Below are positions 1 through 5,782 of a stretch of 37,822 nucleotides of DNA, piece after piece. The DNA is taken from contig JAPLSN010000028.1 of assembly GCA_026398615.1 (NCBI GenBank), positions 1 through 37,822 on the forward strand, given 5' to 3'. Made by a program: the position numbers and the translations under genes. The DNA is from Spirochaetota bacterium. GTDB lineage: Bacteria; Spirochaetota; Spirochaetia; Treponematales; UBA12059. The first letter of the stretch is position 1. Each line of letters starts with the position of its first letter. The notes beneath the pieces are model-generated. The model made no database searches. It had not been told where the DNA came from and was given only the letters and a program-made list of their open reading frames with translations.

Positions 1-370
1 CCCGTTGCTTTTCCGTTGCGCAACCGTTGCGCAACGTTGCATCTTTGCGCCGTTCGCGGCAAGCGCGAGCCCGTTCGGTCGACTGGCCAGTCTGGTATTC
101 GTTCCAGTTTGGCACTTCCAGCAGCCCCTGCTCGTTTTCAATGATGAGACCGCGCTTGATAAGGATACCGCGAAGTTCGCGGTATCGATTTTCTTCGATT
201 TGGATGAGGTCCGCAAAAACGTCCTCATCCATGAGCAGGACGCCATCATCCGCCTGGGATAGGATGCCGATCCACATGATCGCGGTTTCATGGCCGTATC
301 GGCGCATGCAGAACGAAACTACTTCGTCTGCGAAAACGTTCCGCCAGAGCTTCACCCATGGTCCCTTCAT
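1..370 (-). CDS. Phage replisome organizer / winged-helix replication protein, 3' end cut by the window edge
   Basis: This - strand frame is open from the ATG at 370 to the window edge, about 123 residues, and has no stop. It begins MKGPWVKLWRNVFADE, followed by ETAIMWIGILSQADDGVL and, near residues 90-106, VPNWNEYQTGQSTERAR and then a basic run (CRERRKD). This matches the N-terminal domain of phage replisome-organizer proteins: an opening W-x-K-L element, a winged-helix core, then a 'NWxxYQ..Q+..ER.R..R..+' stretch leading to a variable linker. Such proteins bind the phage origin and recruit helicase or its loader. A strong Shine-Dalgarno (AAAGGAGA) lies inside the end of the upstream transglycosylase gene, whose TGA is three bases before this ATG, so the two are probably translationally coupled. 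The C-terminal half is outside the window. Confidence 0.7.
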   Translation of the reverse strand, partial: MKGPWVKLWRNVFADEVVSFCMRRYGHETAIMWIGILSQADDGVLLMDEDVFADLIQIEENRYRELRGILIKRGLIIENEQGLLEVPNWNEYQTGQSTERARACRERRKDATLRNGCATEKQR

Positions 371-373
371 GCC

Positions 374-904
374 TCAGTCTCCTTTCTGTCCTTCCATCAT
401 GGTTTCCTCCTCGAAAATCCTGCGCACGTAGGCCCGCGTTGACCTGGGCACACTGTCGCCCCGGATACGGGACAGACCGCAGTTGTAAGCCATCACCGCA
501 GCGCGCCAGTCGCCGGTTACTTGGTAGAGCCTGGACAAGTACCTCGCCGCCACGGGAATCGCTTGGGCGGGGTCGAACGGGTCAAAGAGCTTTCCGGAGT
601 TGTCCAGCTGGGCGAATTCCTCAAGCCATCGCTCCCCGAGCTGCGCGACACCCAGATCCCGCGTCCCATCCGGGTTCATCCCGACCGCCCCGGAGCGCCA
701 GTCACTTTCTGCCTGGAGTAGCCGGCCGAGGATCCAGACCGGAACACCGGCATCGATGGCGGCCGTCTCGACGATCGGTACGAGGGCTGCGGGAGCGTGC
801 CATGCCGGCGTTGCTCGGACAGACGAGACAGCCGCTGGGAGTGCACCTGATCCCACGGTCGATGGCACGCATAGAATCAATGTCAGCACAACGGCCCTAA
901 TCAT
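374..904 (-). CDS. Secreted lytic transglycosylase (SLT domain) of the prophage
   Basis: The protein has 176 residues. The start at 904 is chosen over an upstream ATG at 991 because it has a GGAG about 10 bases before it and opens a signal peptide (MIRAVVLTLILCVPSTVGSG). The mature part is a lysozyme-like SLT domain: VWILGRLLQAESDW supplies the catalytic Glu, GVAQLGERW is the usual G-x-x-Q segment, and AARYLSRLY...GDWRAAVMAYNCG is the conserved C-terminal helix region. The enzyme would cleave the MurNAc-GlcNAc bond of peptidoglycan in the periplasm. It sits inside the early replication operon, not among tail or lysis genes, which is unusual for a phage muralidase. It could serve lysis or alter the lysogen's wall; the sequence does not decide. 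Confidence 0.8.
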   Translation of the reverse strand: MIRAVVLTLILCVPSTVGSGALPAAVSSVRATPAWHAPAALVPIVETAAIDAGVPVWILGRLLQAESDWRSGAVGMNPDGTRDLGVAQLGERWLEEFAQLDNSGKLFDPFDPAQAIPVAARYLSRLYQVTGDWRAAVMAYNCGLSRIRGDSVPRSTRAYVRRIFEEETMMEGQKGD

Positions 905-962
905 GGTACCAGCTCCAACTGAGCCGCCGTGTAGACCTTTGGCCCGGAAATGTAGACATTCA

Positions 963-1328
963 TCACACCCCCTGGTCGCGATAAACACCAAGACGATAGG
1001 TCACTGGATGGTATAGGAGCAGTCTTTGGCGCCGGATCAAAACTCCTCCGTCCAGCGGCCGCCCTGGCCAGTCATCCGGCAAAGCGTCAGTAGGGATCCG
1101 CCGGAGCTCTGGGGCGGCCTCATAGAGATCGTCCAGCGGCCGCCCTGGCCGGTCATCCGGCAAAGCGAGGGAAACATTGTGGCCCTTCACTACCCCTGAT
1201 TTTGTCAGAGCGTAGATTATGGCGGGGGGCGTGCAGCCAATCACACGTGCTGCTTGATTTTCCGATTGATATCGCACCCCGTCGACAACGACTGGTATTT
1301 TCTCTCTGATCCCGCGTGGCAGTCTCAT
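963..1328 (-). CDS. Small phage protein: NUMOD1-like DNA-binding domain plus duplicated tail module
   Basis: This 121-residue protein has its start overlapping the rusA stop as ATGA. Residues about 12-53 (VVVDGVRYQSENQAARVIGC...ALTKSGVVKGHNVSLAL) resemble the NUMOD1-type helix-turn-helix found beside homing endonucleases: 'V.y.S..eAA+.lg.s...I..al..g.vkGh.vs'. No nuclease domain accompanies it. The remainder is built from short modules: a PDDRPGRPLDD unit, then LYEAAPELRRIPT, then PDDWPGRPLDGG. The DNA for these recurs in two neighbouring ORFs (1997-2037 and 2221-2248). The final 30 or so residues are not recognisable. Function is inferred as DNA binding only. Confidence 0.55.
   Translation of the reverse strand: MRLPRGIREKIPVVVDGVRYQSENQAARVIGCTPPAIIYALTKSGVVKGHNVSLALPDDRPGRPLDDLYEAAPELRRIPTDALPDDWPGRPLDGGVLIRRQRLLLYHPVTYRLGVYRDQGV
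1049..1167. repeat. Composite of two short repeat units (A-B-A) inside a phage ORF
   Basis: Unit A occurs at 1049-1086 and again at 1130-1167 (38 bp, one difference). Between them lies unit B at 1087-1127. Unit A recurs in part at 2221-2248 (28 bp identical to the first copy) and unit B recurs exactly at 1997-2037 (41 bp). On the coding strand A encodes DDxPGRPLDD-like peptides and B encodes LYEAAPELRRIPT, always in the same frame. Confidence 0.85.
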
Positions 1329-1735
1329 GGTGTAACCTTATAGACACAGATGTACGCACCTGGGACCTGACGTGCTGCCACCTTGATCGCGGTCAACTGT
1401 ACGACCTGGGCGTCATCAACCCAGAACTTGGCATCCGTCAGGGCATCCAGCACCACCTTCGTGGCGTTGTCGATGTCCGGCTTTTTCATGGAATGGGTCC
1501 TTTGCCCAGGAGAGGTCCTTGCATTTTTTTTCTGCGCCGGCATTCTGAATTCGATGTCCACCCGGACGGGCTCGGCGATGGGCGTCAGGGGGCGTAGAAC
1601 GTCCCCGTGGCGCCATGCGTCAGCCGTGCCCGGATCGTACACCCCGGCGTGCTTGCCGCGGATGCAGGCCCGGGGTCGGGGCTGACCTTTAGGTGTGCCG
1701 GAGACAAAAAACGACGTCACGATTTTCCACCTCAT
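1325..1735 (-). CDS. rusA: RusA-family Holliday junction resolvase
   Basis: The protein has 136 residues, close to the usual RusA length of about 120-140. The N-terminus has the family's 'G.P+gq.R+R' strand (SGTPKGQPRPR). The catalytic region KPDIDNATKVVLDALTD, followed by WVDDAQVVQLTAIK, gives the conserved acidic residues that bind Mg2+ for symmetric cleavage of Holliday junctions. Dimeric RusA proteins resolve recombination intermediates before packaging in many lambdoid phages. The start directly follows the TGA of the SSB-tail gene (TGAATG) and the stop overlaps the next start as ATGA, so it belongs to one translationally coupled early operon. Confidence 0.9.
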   Translation of the reverse strand: MRWKIVTSFFVSGTPKGQPRPRACIRGKHAGVYDPGTADAWRHGDVLRPLTPIAEPVRVDIEFRMPAQKKNARTSPGQRTHSMKKPDIDNATKVVLDALTDAKFWVDDAQVVQLTAIKVAARQVPGAYICVYKVTP

Positions 1736-1987
1736 TCAGAATGGAATGTCGTCGTCCAGGGCAGTCGTCGCCCCGGAAACTTCGGGGGTATCTTGCCGGG
1801 GACGGGGGAACCAGACCTCGAGGTAGGCATCGGGGACCTTGTCCCCCTGTACCTTTTTCTCGTTTTTCACAATCTTGCAGAGCAGTTTTGCTCCCGCATG
1901 TAGACAGATACCTACGTCCGAGCTGATCTCTCCGGAGATCCAGCGCCTGCCGCTCTCGTCGTGCTTCCAGAGTGCCGCGATACGCAT
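1736..1987 (-). CDS. Small phage protein ending in an SSB-type DDDIPF tail
   Basis: The protein has 83 residues. It opens MRIAALWKHDESGRRWISGEI and continues with a hydrophobic strand and KNEKKVQGDKVPDAYLEVWF. This pattern is seen in small phage proteins that I take to be OB-like (short beta barrel with a PD-x-x-[LV] strand). The last residues, ALDDDIPF, reproduce the acidic C-terminal tip by which bacterial SSB recruits repair and replication partners. I infer a single-strand-binding or SSB-mimicking accessory protein acting with the adjacent RusA and replisome organizer. The length is half that of ordinary SSB and the core fold is not proven by eye. The start overlaps the preceding stop as TGATG and the stop abuts rusA. 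Confidence 0.6.
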   Translation of the reverse strand: MRIAALWKHDESGRRWISGEISSDVGICLHAGAKLLCKIVKNEKKVQGDKVPDAYLEVWFPRPRQDTPEVSGATTALDDDIPF

Positions 1988-2208
1988 CAGTTCACCTCAG
2001 TAGGGATCCGCCGGAGCTCTGGGGCGGCCTCATAGAGGTCGAGCCTGTCGCGGTTCAAGGCAAGCGTCTCGGAGAAAGTCTGCCCGAAAACAAGCCCCGC
2101 CAAATCAGCTCGCACGATCCTCGGTGCACCTTTGGCTCCGTTCCATCGTCCTCCTACCATATAGTTGTGGCAGGCTCCGAGCTTCTCGATACTCATTCGG
2201 CGCTTCAT
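1987..2208 (-). CDS. Hypothetical phage protein, 73 residues, with the LYEAAPELRRIPT tail
   Basis: It starts at an ATG overlapping the previous stop (ATGA) with GGGGAGGAG just upstream, and ends by overlapping the next gene (TGATG). The N-terminal part (MKRRMSIEKLGACHNYMVGG...) is basic and unrecognised. The C-terminus LDLYEAAPELRRIPTEVN is encoded by repeat unit B, also present in the 963-1328 gene. No function can be assigned. Its coupling to neighbours on both sides argues that it is translated. Confidence 0.55.
   Translation of the reverse strand: MKRRMSIEKLGACHNYMVGGRWNGAKGAPRIVRADLAGLVFGQTFSETLALNRDRLDLYEAAPELRRIPTEVN
1997..2037. repeat. Second copy of repeat unit B
   Basis: These 41 bases are identical to 1087-1127. 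After one mismatch the match resumes for three more bases. The unit forms the 3' end of the 1987-2208 gene and encodes the same peptide in the same frame as the other copy. Confidence 0.9.
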
Positions 2209-2273
2209 GGCTCCTCCCCATCGTCCAGCGGCCGCCCTGGCCAGTCATTTCGAATAATTACCCTCTCCTCCAT
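2205..2273 (-). CDS. Putative 22-residue phage peptide with the WPGRPLDD tail
   Basis: The frame is open back to 2447, but the ATG at 2273 has the best ribosome site in the area (AAGGAGA seven bases before it). The longer form would overlap the upstream HTH gene by nearly 100 bases. The short product is MEERVIIRNDWPGRPLDDGE plus two residues, mostly made of repeat unit A. Its stop overlaps the next start as ATGA, so it may act mainly as a translational coupler. An alternative is the longer 80-residue form. Confidence 0.4.
   Translation of the reverse strand: MEERVIIRNDWPGRPLDDGEEP
2221..2248. repeat. Third, partial copy of repeat unit A
   Basis: These 28 bases match the start of the unit at 1049-1086, again read in the DWPGRPLDD frame. 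The preceding base pairs (ATCG) also precede the 1130-1167 copy. Confidence 0.85.
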
Positions 2274-2350
2274 CTTGTATCTCCTTCCTTGCATGACCGG
2301 GGACTCGTCGAGAATGGATCCGTCCACAATGGCCTTGCCGAGCCTCCCGC

Positions 2351-2656
2351 CTATGCCACTCCCGGGGCCTTCCGGCGCTGGGGGATGGTCATCGAGTCCC
2401 ATTCTGCGCGGCGCTCGAGCTCGGGACGCGAGAGCCACGATTCCCATGTCGCGCGACTGTGCAGGGTTCCGTTCTTCCCGAAATCCGGGATCCGCCAGGG
2501 AGCCGCCCGGAAGTAGCTTGCCGAATAGCCGAAGGCCGTCGCCGCGGCGGTTGCGGAGATTCGCCGGTTCGCCATGCCCTGCCCCAGGGCTTCGCTCCGA
2601 TCCATGAGCCAGTTGAGGGCCCCTGCGAGATCGGAGCGGGCATCCGGATGTGTCAT
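2351..2656 (-). CDS. Small HTH (excisionase/terminase-small-subunit-like) phage protein
   Basis: The protein has 101 residues, starting MTHPDARSDLAGALNWL at an ATG that overlaps the stop of an upstream micro-ORF (ATGA). Residues about 35-75 (ISATAAATAFGYSASYFR..., HSRATWESWL) read as a helix-turn-helix of the AlpA/Xis type: 'ls..eaA..lgvs.s.fr....ip....g....r..ve.wl'. In an early operon beside an integrase such a protein is likely an excisionase or early transcription regulator. A longer in-frame start at 2737 is rejected because it would bury the two coupled micro-ORFs. Confidence 0.55.
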   Translation of the reverse strand: MTHPDARSDLAGALNWLMDRSEALGQGMANRRISATAAATAFGYSASYFRAAPWRIPDFGKNGTLHSRATWESWLSRPELERRAEWDSMTIPQRRKAPGVA

Positions 2657-2706
2657 TTTCGTACCCCTGGCACGTAGCCGGCCACGACGGAGATCTCCGC
2701 TCGCAT
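2653..2706 (-). CDS. Putative 17-residue micro-ORF
   Basis: MRAEISVVAGYVPGVRK. Its ATG overlaps the preceding stop (TGATG) and its stop overlaps the start of the HTH gene (ATGA). Nothing is known of the product. The exact junctions at both ends are the only support; it may serve only to couple translation. Confidence 0.25.
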   Translation of the reverse strand: MRAEISVVAGYVPGVRK

Positions 2707-2789
2707 CAGGCGCATATCCTGCACACTGATCGTCCATTTCCCACGTGCCACTTCTGCGGCATCCCTGGCTCTCCTTCCTTTTCGATCAT
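2706..2789 (-). CDS. Putative 27-residue micro-ORF
   Basis: It starts MIEKEGEPGMPQKWHVGN and ends in CRICA. The start overlaps the stop of the 59-residue gene by four bases (ATGA) and the stop overlaps the next start by one (TGATG). The closing C-x-x-C is too little to call a metal site. Support comes only from the unbroken chain of overlaps. Confidence 0.3.
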   Translation of the reverse strand: MIEKEGEPGMPQKWHVGNGRSVCRICA

Positions 2790-2965
2790 GGTGTGACCGC
2801 CCTGCGCTCCTCCGCCTCGAGCACGGCAAGAACAAGGATCCTCACCCAAGGGCCCGCTTTCCGGCCCGTATCCTTGAGAAAGGCTCGGAAGCGGGCGGAT
2901 TCCCCTGAGGTGAAGGGGATATCTACCTTGTGCCCATCCGGGCGAACTACTGATTTCCGTACCAT
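2786..2965 (-). CDS. First gene of the leftward early operon, 59 residues, unknown
   Basis: It starts MVRKSVVRPDGHKVDIPFTS and continues with ESARFRAFLKDTGRKAGPW and VRILVLAVLEAEERRAV. The C-terminal half reads as two amphipathic helices and could be a ribbon-helix-helix-like DNA-binding protein (a short strand, then two helices), a frequent type for the first early gene. That is inference. The ATG lies about where a promoter with a consensus -35 would start transcription, and there is no good ribosome site, so the message may be leaderless. The stop overlaps the following micro-ORF as ATGA. Confidence 0.55.
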   Translation of the reverse strand: MVRKSVVRPDGHKVDIPFTSGESARFRAFLKDTGRKAGPWVRILVLAVLEAEERRAVTP

Positions 2966-3045
2966 GACTCTACCGTACTACTGAATACGATAGTTGTCAA
3001 TCGGGAAATTACGGAAATCGGTAGTATTCAGGCCGATACTTAGGT
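2966..3045. promoter_or_regulatory. Prophage divergent control region with operator-like inverted repeat
   Basis: Leftward promoter: TTGACA at 3000-2995, 17 bases, TACGGT at 2977-2972, placing the start of transcription near the ATG at 2965. An 8-bp inverted repeat, CTGAATAC at 2981-2988 and GTATTCAG at 3024-3031, flanks the -35. One arm lies in the -35/-10 spacer and the other lies towards the repressor start at 3046, which fits repressor sites serving both directions. The rightward promoter for the repressor is not clear. Confidence 0.55.
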
Positions 3046-3405
3046 ATGGACTTTTGGCAGAGGGTGGAGGATCGTCGAAGGGCAGAGAACACCACCTATC
3101 GCTGGATCGCCGAAAATGTTGTCAAGAAAAGTGAAACCACCGTTTCGGGGTGGAGAAGCCATGGTGTGTTACCTCGAGCCGATGATGCCGTCGCAATAGC
3201 CAAGGCCCTCCGGACCACGGTTGAATACCTCGTGACCGGCGAAACTGGTAACACGCGAACGGAACGCACCGCCGCGATCTGCGAGGCTATCGCTTTGCTT
3301 GGCGATGACGAACTGTTGCTCGCCGAGCAGATGATCAATCTCTTCGCGGGCACCGGGCGACTACAACGCCCGGCGGAACAACACAGCCAGGCGTCCGGAG
3401 AATAA
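3046..3405 (+). CDS. Prophage HTH repressor (CI/Cro-like, short)
   Basis: The protein has 119 residues. Residues 1-65 form a five-helix XRE-type domain: MDFWQRVEDRRRAENTTYRWIAE, then SETTVSGWRSHGVLPRADDA (recognition helix around TTVSGWRSHG), then AVAIAKALRTTVEYLVTGE, the standard closing motif of this family. The C-terminal half (about 50 residues) is short and mostly alpha helical, with no Ser-Lys peptidase domain. The protein therefore cannot be a LexA-like self-cleaving repressor; induction must work some other way. It lies divergent to the early operon across an operator-like repeat, which supports a lysogeny-control role. Confidence 0.8.
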   Translation: MDFWQRVEDRRRAENTTYRWIAENVVKKSETTVSGWRSHGVLPRADDAVAIAKALRTTVEYLVTGETGNTRTERTAAICEAIALLGDDELLLAEQMINLFAGTGRLQRPAEQHSQASGE

Positions 3406-3494
3406 CTCCATTCCCTCCACAAATAAATAATTACATGCGGACGTCTGGTAAAAAACCATGCAAGGTATTAAAGTTTTTCCGATAGGAGGAAATC

Positions 3495-4253
3495 GTGAAA
3501 AAATCTATATTCGTGATTCTCATGCTTCTCGCGCTCTGCGCTCCCGCGTTTTCGGAAACCTTCTGGGACGCCTGTCTCGATTGGTTAAAACTATGTAATC
3601 TCACGATAGGCCCGGCTTTCTTCATGCCGGAAGGGGTCGGCGATCCAAATTCCTACGATTTCCACATCGTCGACGGTTTCGGAGACGACTATTACTTTTC
3701 AAACGATTATTCCGAGAAGACGCAGCCAAGCGGCATCGGCGTGGCGATTCGCATGCCGTTCTACTATACCGACCGGTTTTCCCTTGGCGTGACGGGGTTC
3801 TCCATCGCCGACGCCGTCAGCGGGTTCGGGGTCGCCATGGCCGGCCTCTATGCGACCGGGTCGGTTGGCAGTTTTTCCATATCTGCCGGAGCCGGTGTCG
3901 CGGGCGCTTTCGTCTCCCACACGATCGGCAGGCTCTATGAAGCCTTCCCCGGTGATCCCGGCGCTTATTTGGACGGCGTCTTTTTCGCGCCTGGTTCGAC
4001 GATGACGGTCATGGCGTGCAGTTCAAGGCTCAAGCCTTCGGCAACCTGCTCGTTCAAATACAGGATCATGCCGTGGCTATATGCCGAAGCGGGGACGACC
4101 TACTTCCCGGACCTAACCATTGATGAATTCACGTACTCCCTCGATAACGAGGACGGCGGCGAAACCACCGAGGTGTTCTCCGCGGATCCCAGGACCACAA
4201 TATGGTTTCCGTCCTTCTGGACGGTCTTTGTAGGCTTTGGAGTCGGCTATTGA
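3495..4253 (+). CDS. Secreted, probably outer-membrane, protein carried by the prophage (moron candidate)
   Basis: The protein has 252 residues and starts at GTG 3495 behind a very strong TAGGAGG. A clear signal peptide (MKKSIFVILMLLALCAPAFS) is followed by alternating hydrophobic, Gly- and aromatic-rich strands with few charges. It ends in WTVFVGFGVGY, a final aromatic as in beta-barrel outer-membrane proteins. Two internal Cys are present (near residues 177 and 186). It sits alone on the + strand between repressor and integrase, behind an AT-rich leader, the typical place for a gene expressed from the lysogen. I infer lysogenic conversion of the host surface; no family is recognised. Confidence 0.65.
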   Translation: MKKSIFVILMLLALCAPAFSETFWDACLDWLKLCNLTIGPAFFMPEGVGDPNSYDFHIVDGFGDDYYFSNDYSEKTQPSGIGVAIRMPFYYTDRFSLGVTGFSIADAVSGFGVAMAGLYATGSVGSFSISAGAGVAGAFVSHTIGRLYEAFPGDPGAYLDGVFFAPGSTMTVMACSSRLKPSATCSFKYRIMPWLYAEAGTTYFPDLTIDEFTYSLDNEDGGETTEVFSADPRTTIWFPSFWTVFVGFGVGY

Positions 4254-4263
4254 TCGAACGGTT

Positions 4264-5445
4264 TTAGCCATGCCTGACGCGCGGCCTTTCCTTTTCCCGC
4301 GCCGTCGAGAGCTTGTCGCGCACGGCCTTCGAGCGTTCCAGTACTATTTCGTCATCCGGATGGCTGTAGACCGCCTGGGAGATGGCCTCCGAGTGTCCGG
4401 CAAGGAGGGCGACCTCGCGCGGGTCGAGGGATGCCAGGGCGTAGGTGACGAAGGAGTGCCGGAGCCAGTACGGGGTCCAGTCCTTGCCCTCGGATCCCAT
4501 GCCTATTTCCTTGACCCCGCGCCTGAATGAGTCGGCAATCGCGGCATCGGTCATCGCCTTTTTCCCGTCCAGGGTGAAAACGAGGTCAGTATCCCCCGAG
4601 AACCGGGATTCCATGCGCCAAATGGCGAGCTCCTGGAGAGTTCTCTTCGAAAGCCGTCCGGCCCTGACAACCTTGGTTTTCGTTTCGCCTACGTCTTCAA
4701 TTCCGTCCTTCTGGGCGTGCCGGATGACAACCGCGCCCGCCTCTTCGTAAATCCTGCGCCAGGTGAGCGCGCGGGCCTCTCCTGGGCGCATGCCCGTGTC
4801 ATAGAGGACCGACATGAGGGCTGCCCAGATGGACCGGCCCCAGATGCGCATGGCGGCGCCGTGCGACGACGGGAAGAGAGCCGCAAGGACTGCGCGGGGG
4901 AGGGCGGCCCGCGGGCGCGTTGGCGCCTTGGAATAGGCTCTGAGTCCGGATAAATGGTTCGTAGGGATCACACCGCGTTCCGCGAGATCTCCAAGGATGA
5001 CGGAAAAGGTGTGGACGATCTTGTATTTCGTCGCTGAGGCGAGGATGCGGCCGCCTGCACCTTTCGCCGCCAGAATTGCGTCGTCGATGAAGCGCGCCGT
5101 GAGCTCGCGCGGATCCGCGGATCCAAAGAGGGGAACCAGGTAGTTTTTCACCTGGGCGGCGTAGTTGGCTAGGTGACGGTCGCTCATCGTCTGACCCTTT
5201 GCCTCCATGCGCGTGACCCAGGCCCCCTGGGGGTCAAAGAACCCCTCCATCATCGGCTGCAGGGTGAGAGCCTTGTCTGATCCAGAGAGGAGGCGGCCGC
5301 GATTCCTCTTTGCCCATGACACGGCCGTGCCGGACTCATACTCCGGAGAGGAAAACCAGTGCCCCGGAGCCTCGAGAAATGAGACCACATAACGGCCGGA
5401 GCGGGTATCCTTCTTCGCACGGATCTCTTTCAGTGGTCGTGCCAT
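4264..5445 (-). CDS. int: Prophage tyrosine recombinase / integrase
   Basis: The protein has 393 residues, starting MARPLKEIRAKKD. A start further upstream would run into the terminator beside tRNA-Glu. The N-terminal arm-binding part is followed by a SAM-like core-binding domain (about residues 75-170) and the catalytic domain. Active-site elements are Arg220 in DTGMRPGEARALTW, Arg329 in PYWLRHSF (the box-II His of H-x-x-R is Tyr here, a known variant), His351 in LLAGHSEAI and the nucleophile Tyr360 in AVYSH. The enzyme would integrate and excise the phage at the tRNA-Glu end about 95 bases away. It converges with the secreted-protein gene, with only ten bases between them. Confidence 0.93.
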   Translation of the reverse strand: MARPLKEIRAKKDTRSGRYVVSFLEAPGHWFSSPEYESGTAVSWAKRNRGRLLSGSDKALTLQPMMEGFFDPQGAWVTRMEAKGQTMSDRHLANYAAQVKNYLVPLFGSADPRELTARFIDDAILAAKGAGGRILASATKYKIVHTFSVILGDLAERGVIPTNHLSGLRAYSKAPTRPRAALPRAVLAALFPSSHGAAMRIWGRSIWAALMSVLYDTGMRPGEARALTWRRIYEEAGAVVIRHAQKDGIEDVGETKTKVVRAGRLSKRTLQELAIWRMESRFSGDTDLVFTLDGKKAMTDAAIADSFRRGVKEIGMGSEGKDWTPYWLRHSFVTYALASLDPREVALLAGHSEAISQAVYSHPDDEIVLERSKAVRDKLSTAREKERPRVRHG

Positions 5446-5501
5446 GATGTGATAGTCAACCCTTGGAAGGGTTTTGGCAAGCGTTTCGGCGTGTGAAAAT
5501 G

Positions 5502-5540
5502 AAAAAGGCCGGTGTAACAAGAAGTTACACAAGCCTTTTT
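5502..5540. terminator. Bidirectional terminator after the tRNA genes
   Basis: A hairpin with stem halves AAAAAGGC..GTGTAAC and GTTACAC..GCCTTTTT has a T-run on both strands. It abuts the 3' end of tRNA-Glu. On the - strand it would end the tRNA transcript before the integrase gene. Confidence 0.75.
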
Positions 5541-5611
5541 AGCCCCTAGGGGAGTCGAACCCCTCTTTAAAGATTGAGAATCTTTTGTCCTGACCGATAG
5601 ACGAAGGGGCC
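5540..5611 (-). tRNA. tRNA-Glu(CUC)
   Basis: The acceptor stem is GGCCCCT with AGGGGCT (first pair G-U). The D arm contains TCTATCGGTCAGGA. The anticodon stem AAAGA/TCTTT encloses the loop TTCTCAA, anticodon CTC. The T arm AGGGG-TTCGACT-CCCCT is canonical. CCA is not encoded. The 3' end is the probable prophage attachment site. Confidence 0.95.
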
Positions 5612-5620
5612 GCTTTCGTT

Positions 5621-5691
5621 TTCCCCAGGGAGGATTCGAACCCCCACAAGCAGATCCAGAGTCTGCTGTGCTACCGTTACACAACCGGGGA
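5621..5691 (-). tRNA. tRNA-Gln(CUG)
   Basis: The acceptor TCCCCGG pairs with CTGGGGA. The anticodon stem GCAGA/TCTGC encloses the loop CTCTGGA, anticodon CTG. The T arm is GGGGG-TTCGAAT-CCTCC. CCA is not encoded. It is transcribed with tRNA-Glu, nine bases downstream. Confidence 0.95.
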
Positions 5692-5710
5692 ACGCGCTCG
5701 GCGTGGGCGA

Positions 5711-5740
5711 AATATATAGGAAAATGACGAAAACGGTCAA
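5711..5740 (-). promoter_or_regulatory. Promoter of the tRNA-Gln/tRNA-Glu unit
   Basis: On the - strand, TTGACC (5740-5735) is followed by TATATT at 5716-5711 (18-base spacer) or TATATA at 5718-5713 (16-base spacer). Transcription would begin about 13 bases before the mature tRNA-Gln. Confidence 0.7.
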
Positions 5741-5782
5741 GAGGCCGGGGACGGAATACCGTGCCGGGATTTTGCCGTCAGT

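Larger units (their letters stand above)
1..5540. mobile_element. Prophage end integrated next to tRNA-Glu
   Basis: The stretch carries a tyrosine integrase beside a tRNA 3' end, an HTH repressor, a divergent control region and a compact leftward early operon (HTH protein, SSB-tail protein, RusA, lytic transglycosylase, replisome organizer). This is the usual layout of the lysogeny and early-replication end of a temperate phage. Base composition is visibly less GC-rich than in the core genes to the right. One boundary is probably at the 3' end of tRNA-Glu near 5540; the other lies left of base 1, since phage genes run off that edge. No second copy of the tRNA 3' end was seen in 1-5500. Structural genes are not in view, so whether the phage is intact cannot be judged. 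Confidence 0.85.

Noticed and set aside
1049-1167. CRISPR array from the A-B-A repeat
   Set aside because: Units are coding, the copies are not evenly spaced, and B is itself a repeat, not a unique spacer.
5745-5767. Hairpin between recJ and the tRNA promoter as recJ terminator
   Set aside because: The stem is interrupted by an internal loop and no T-run follows on the recJ strand, so I did not list it.
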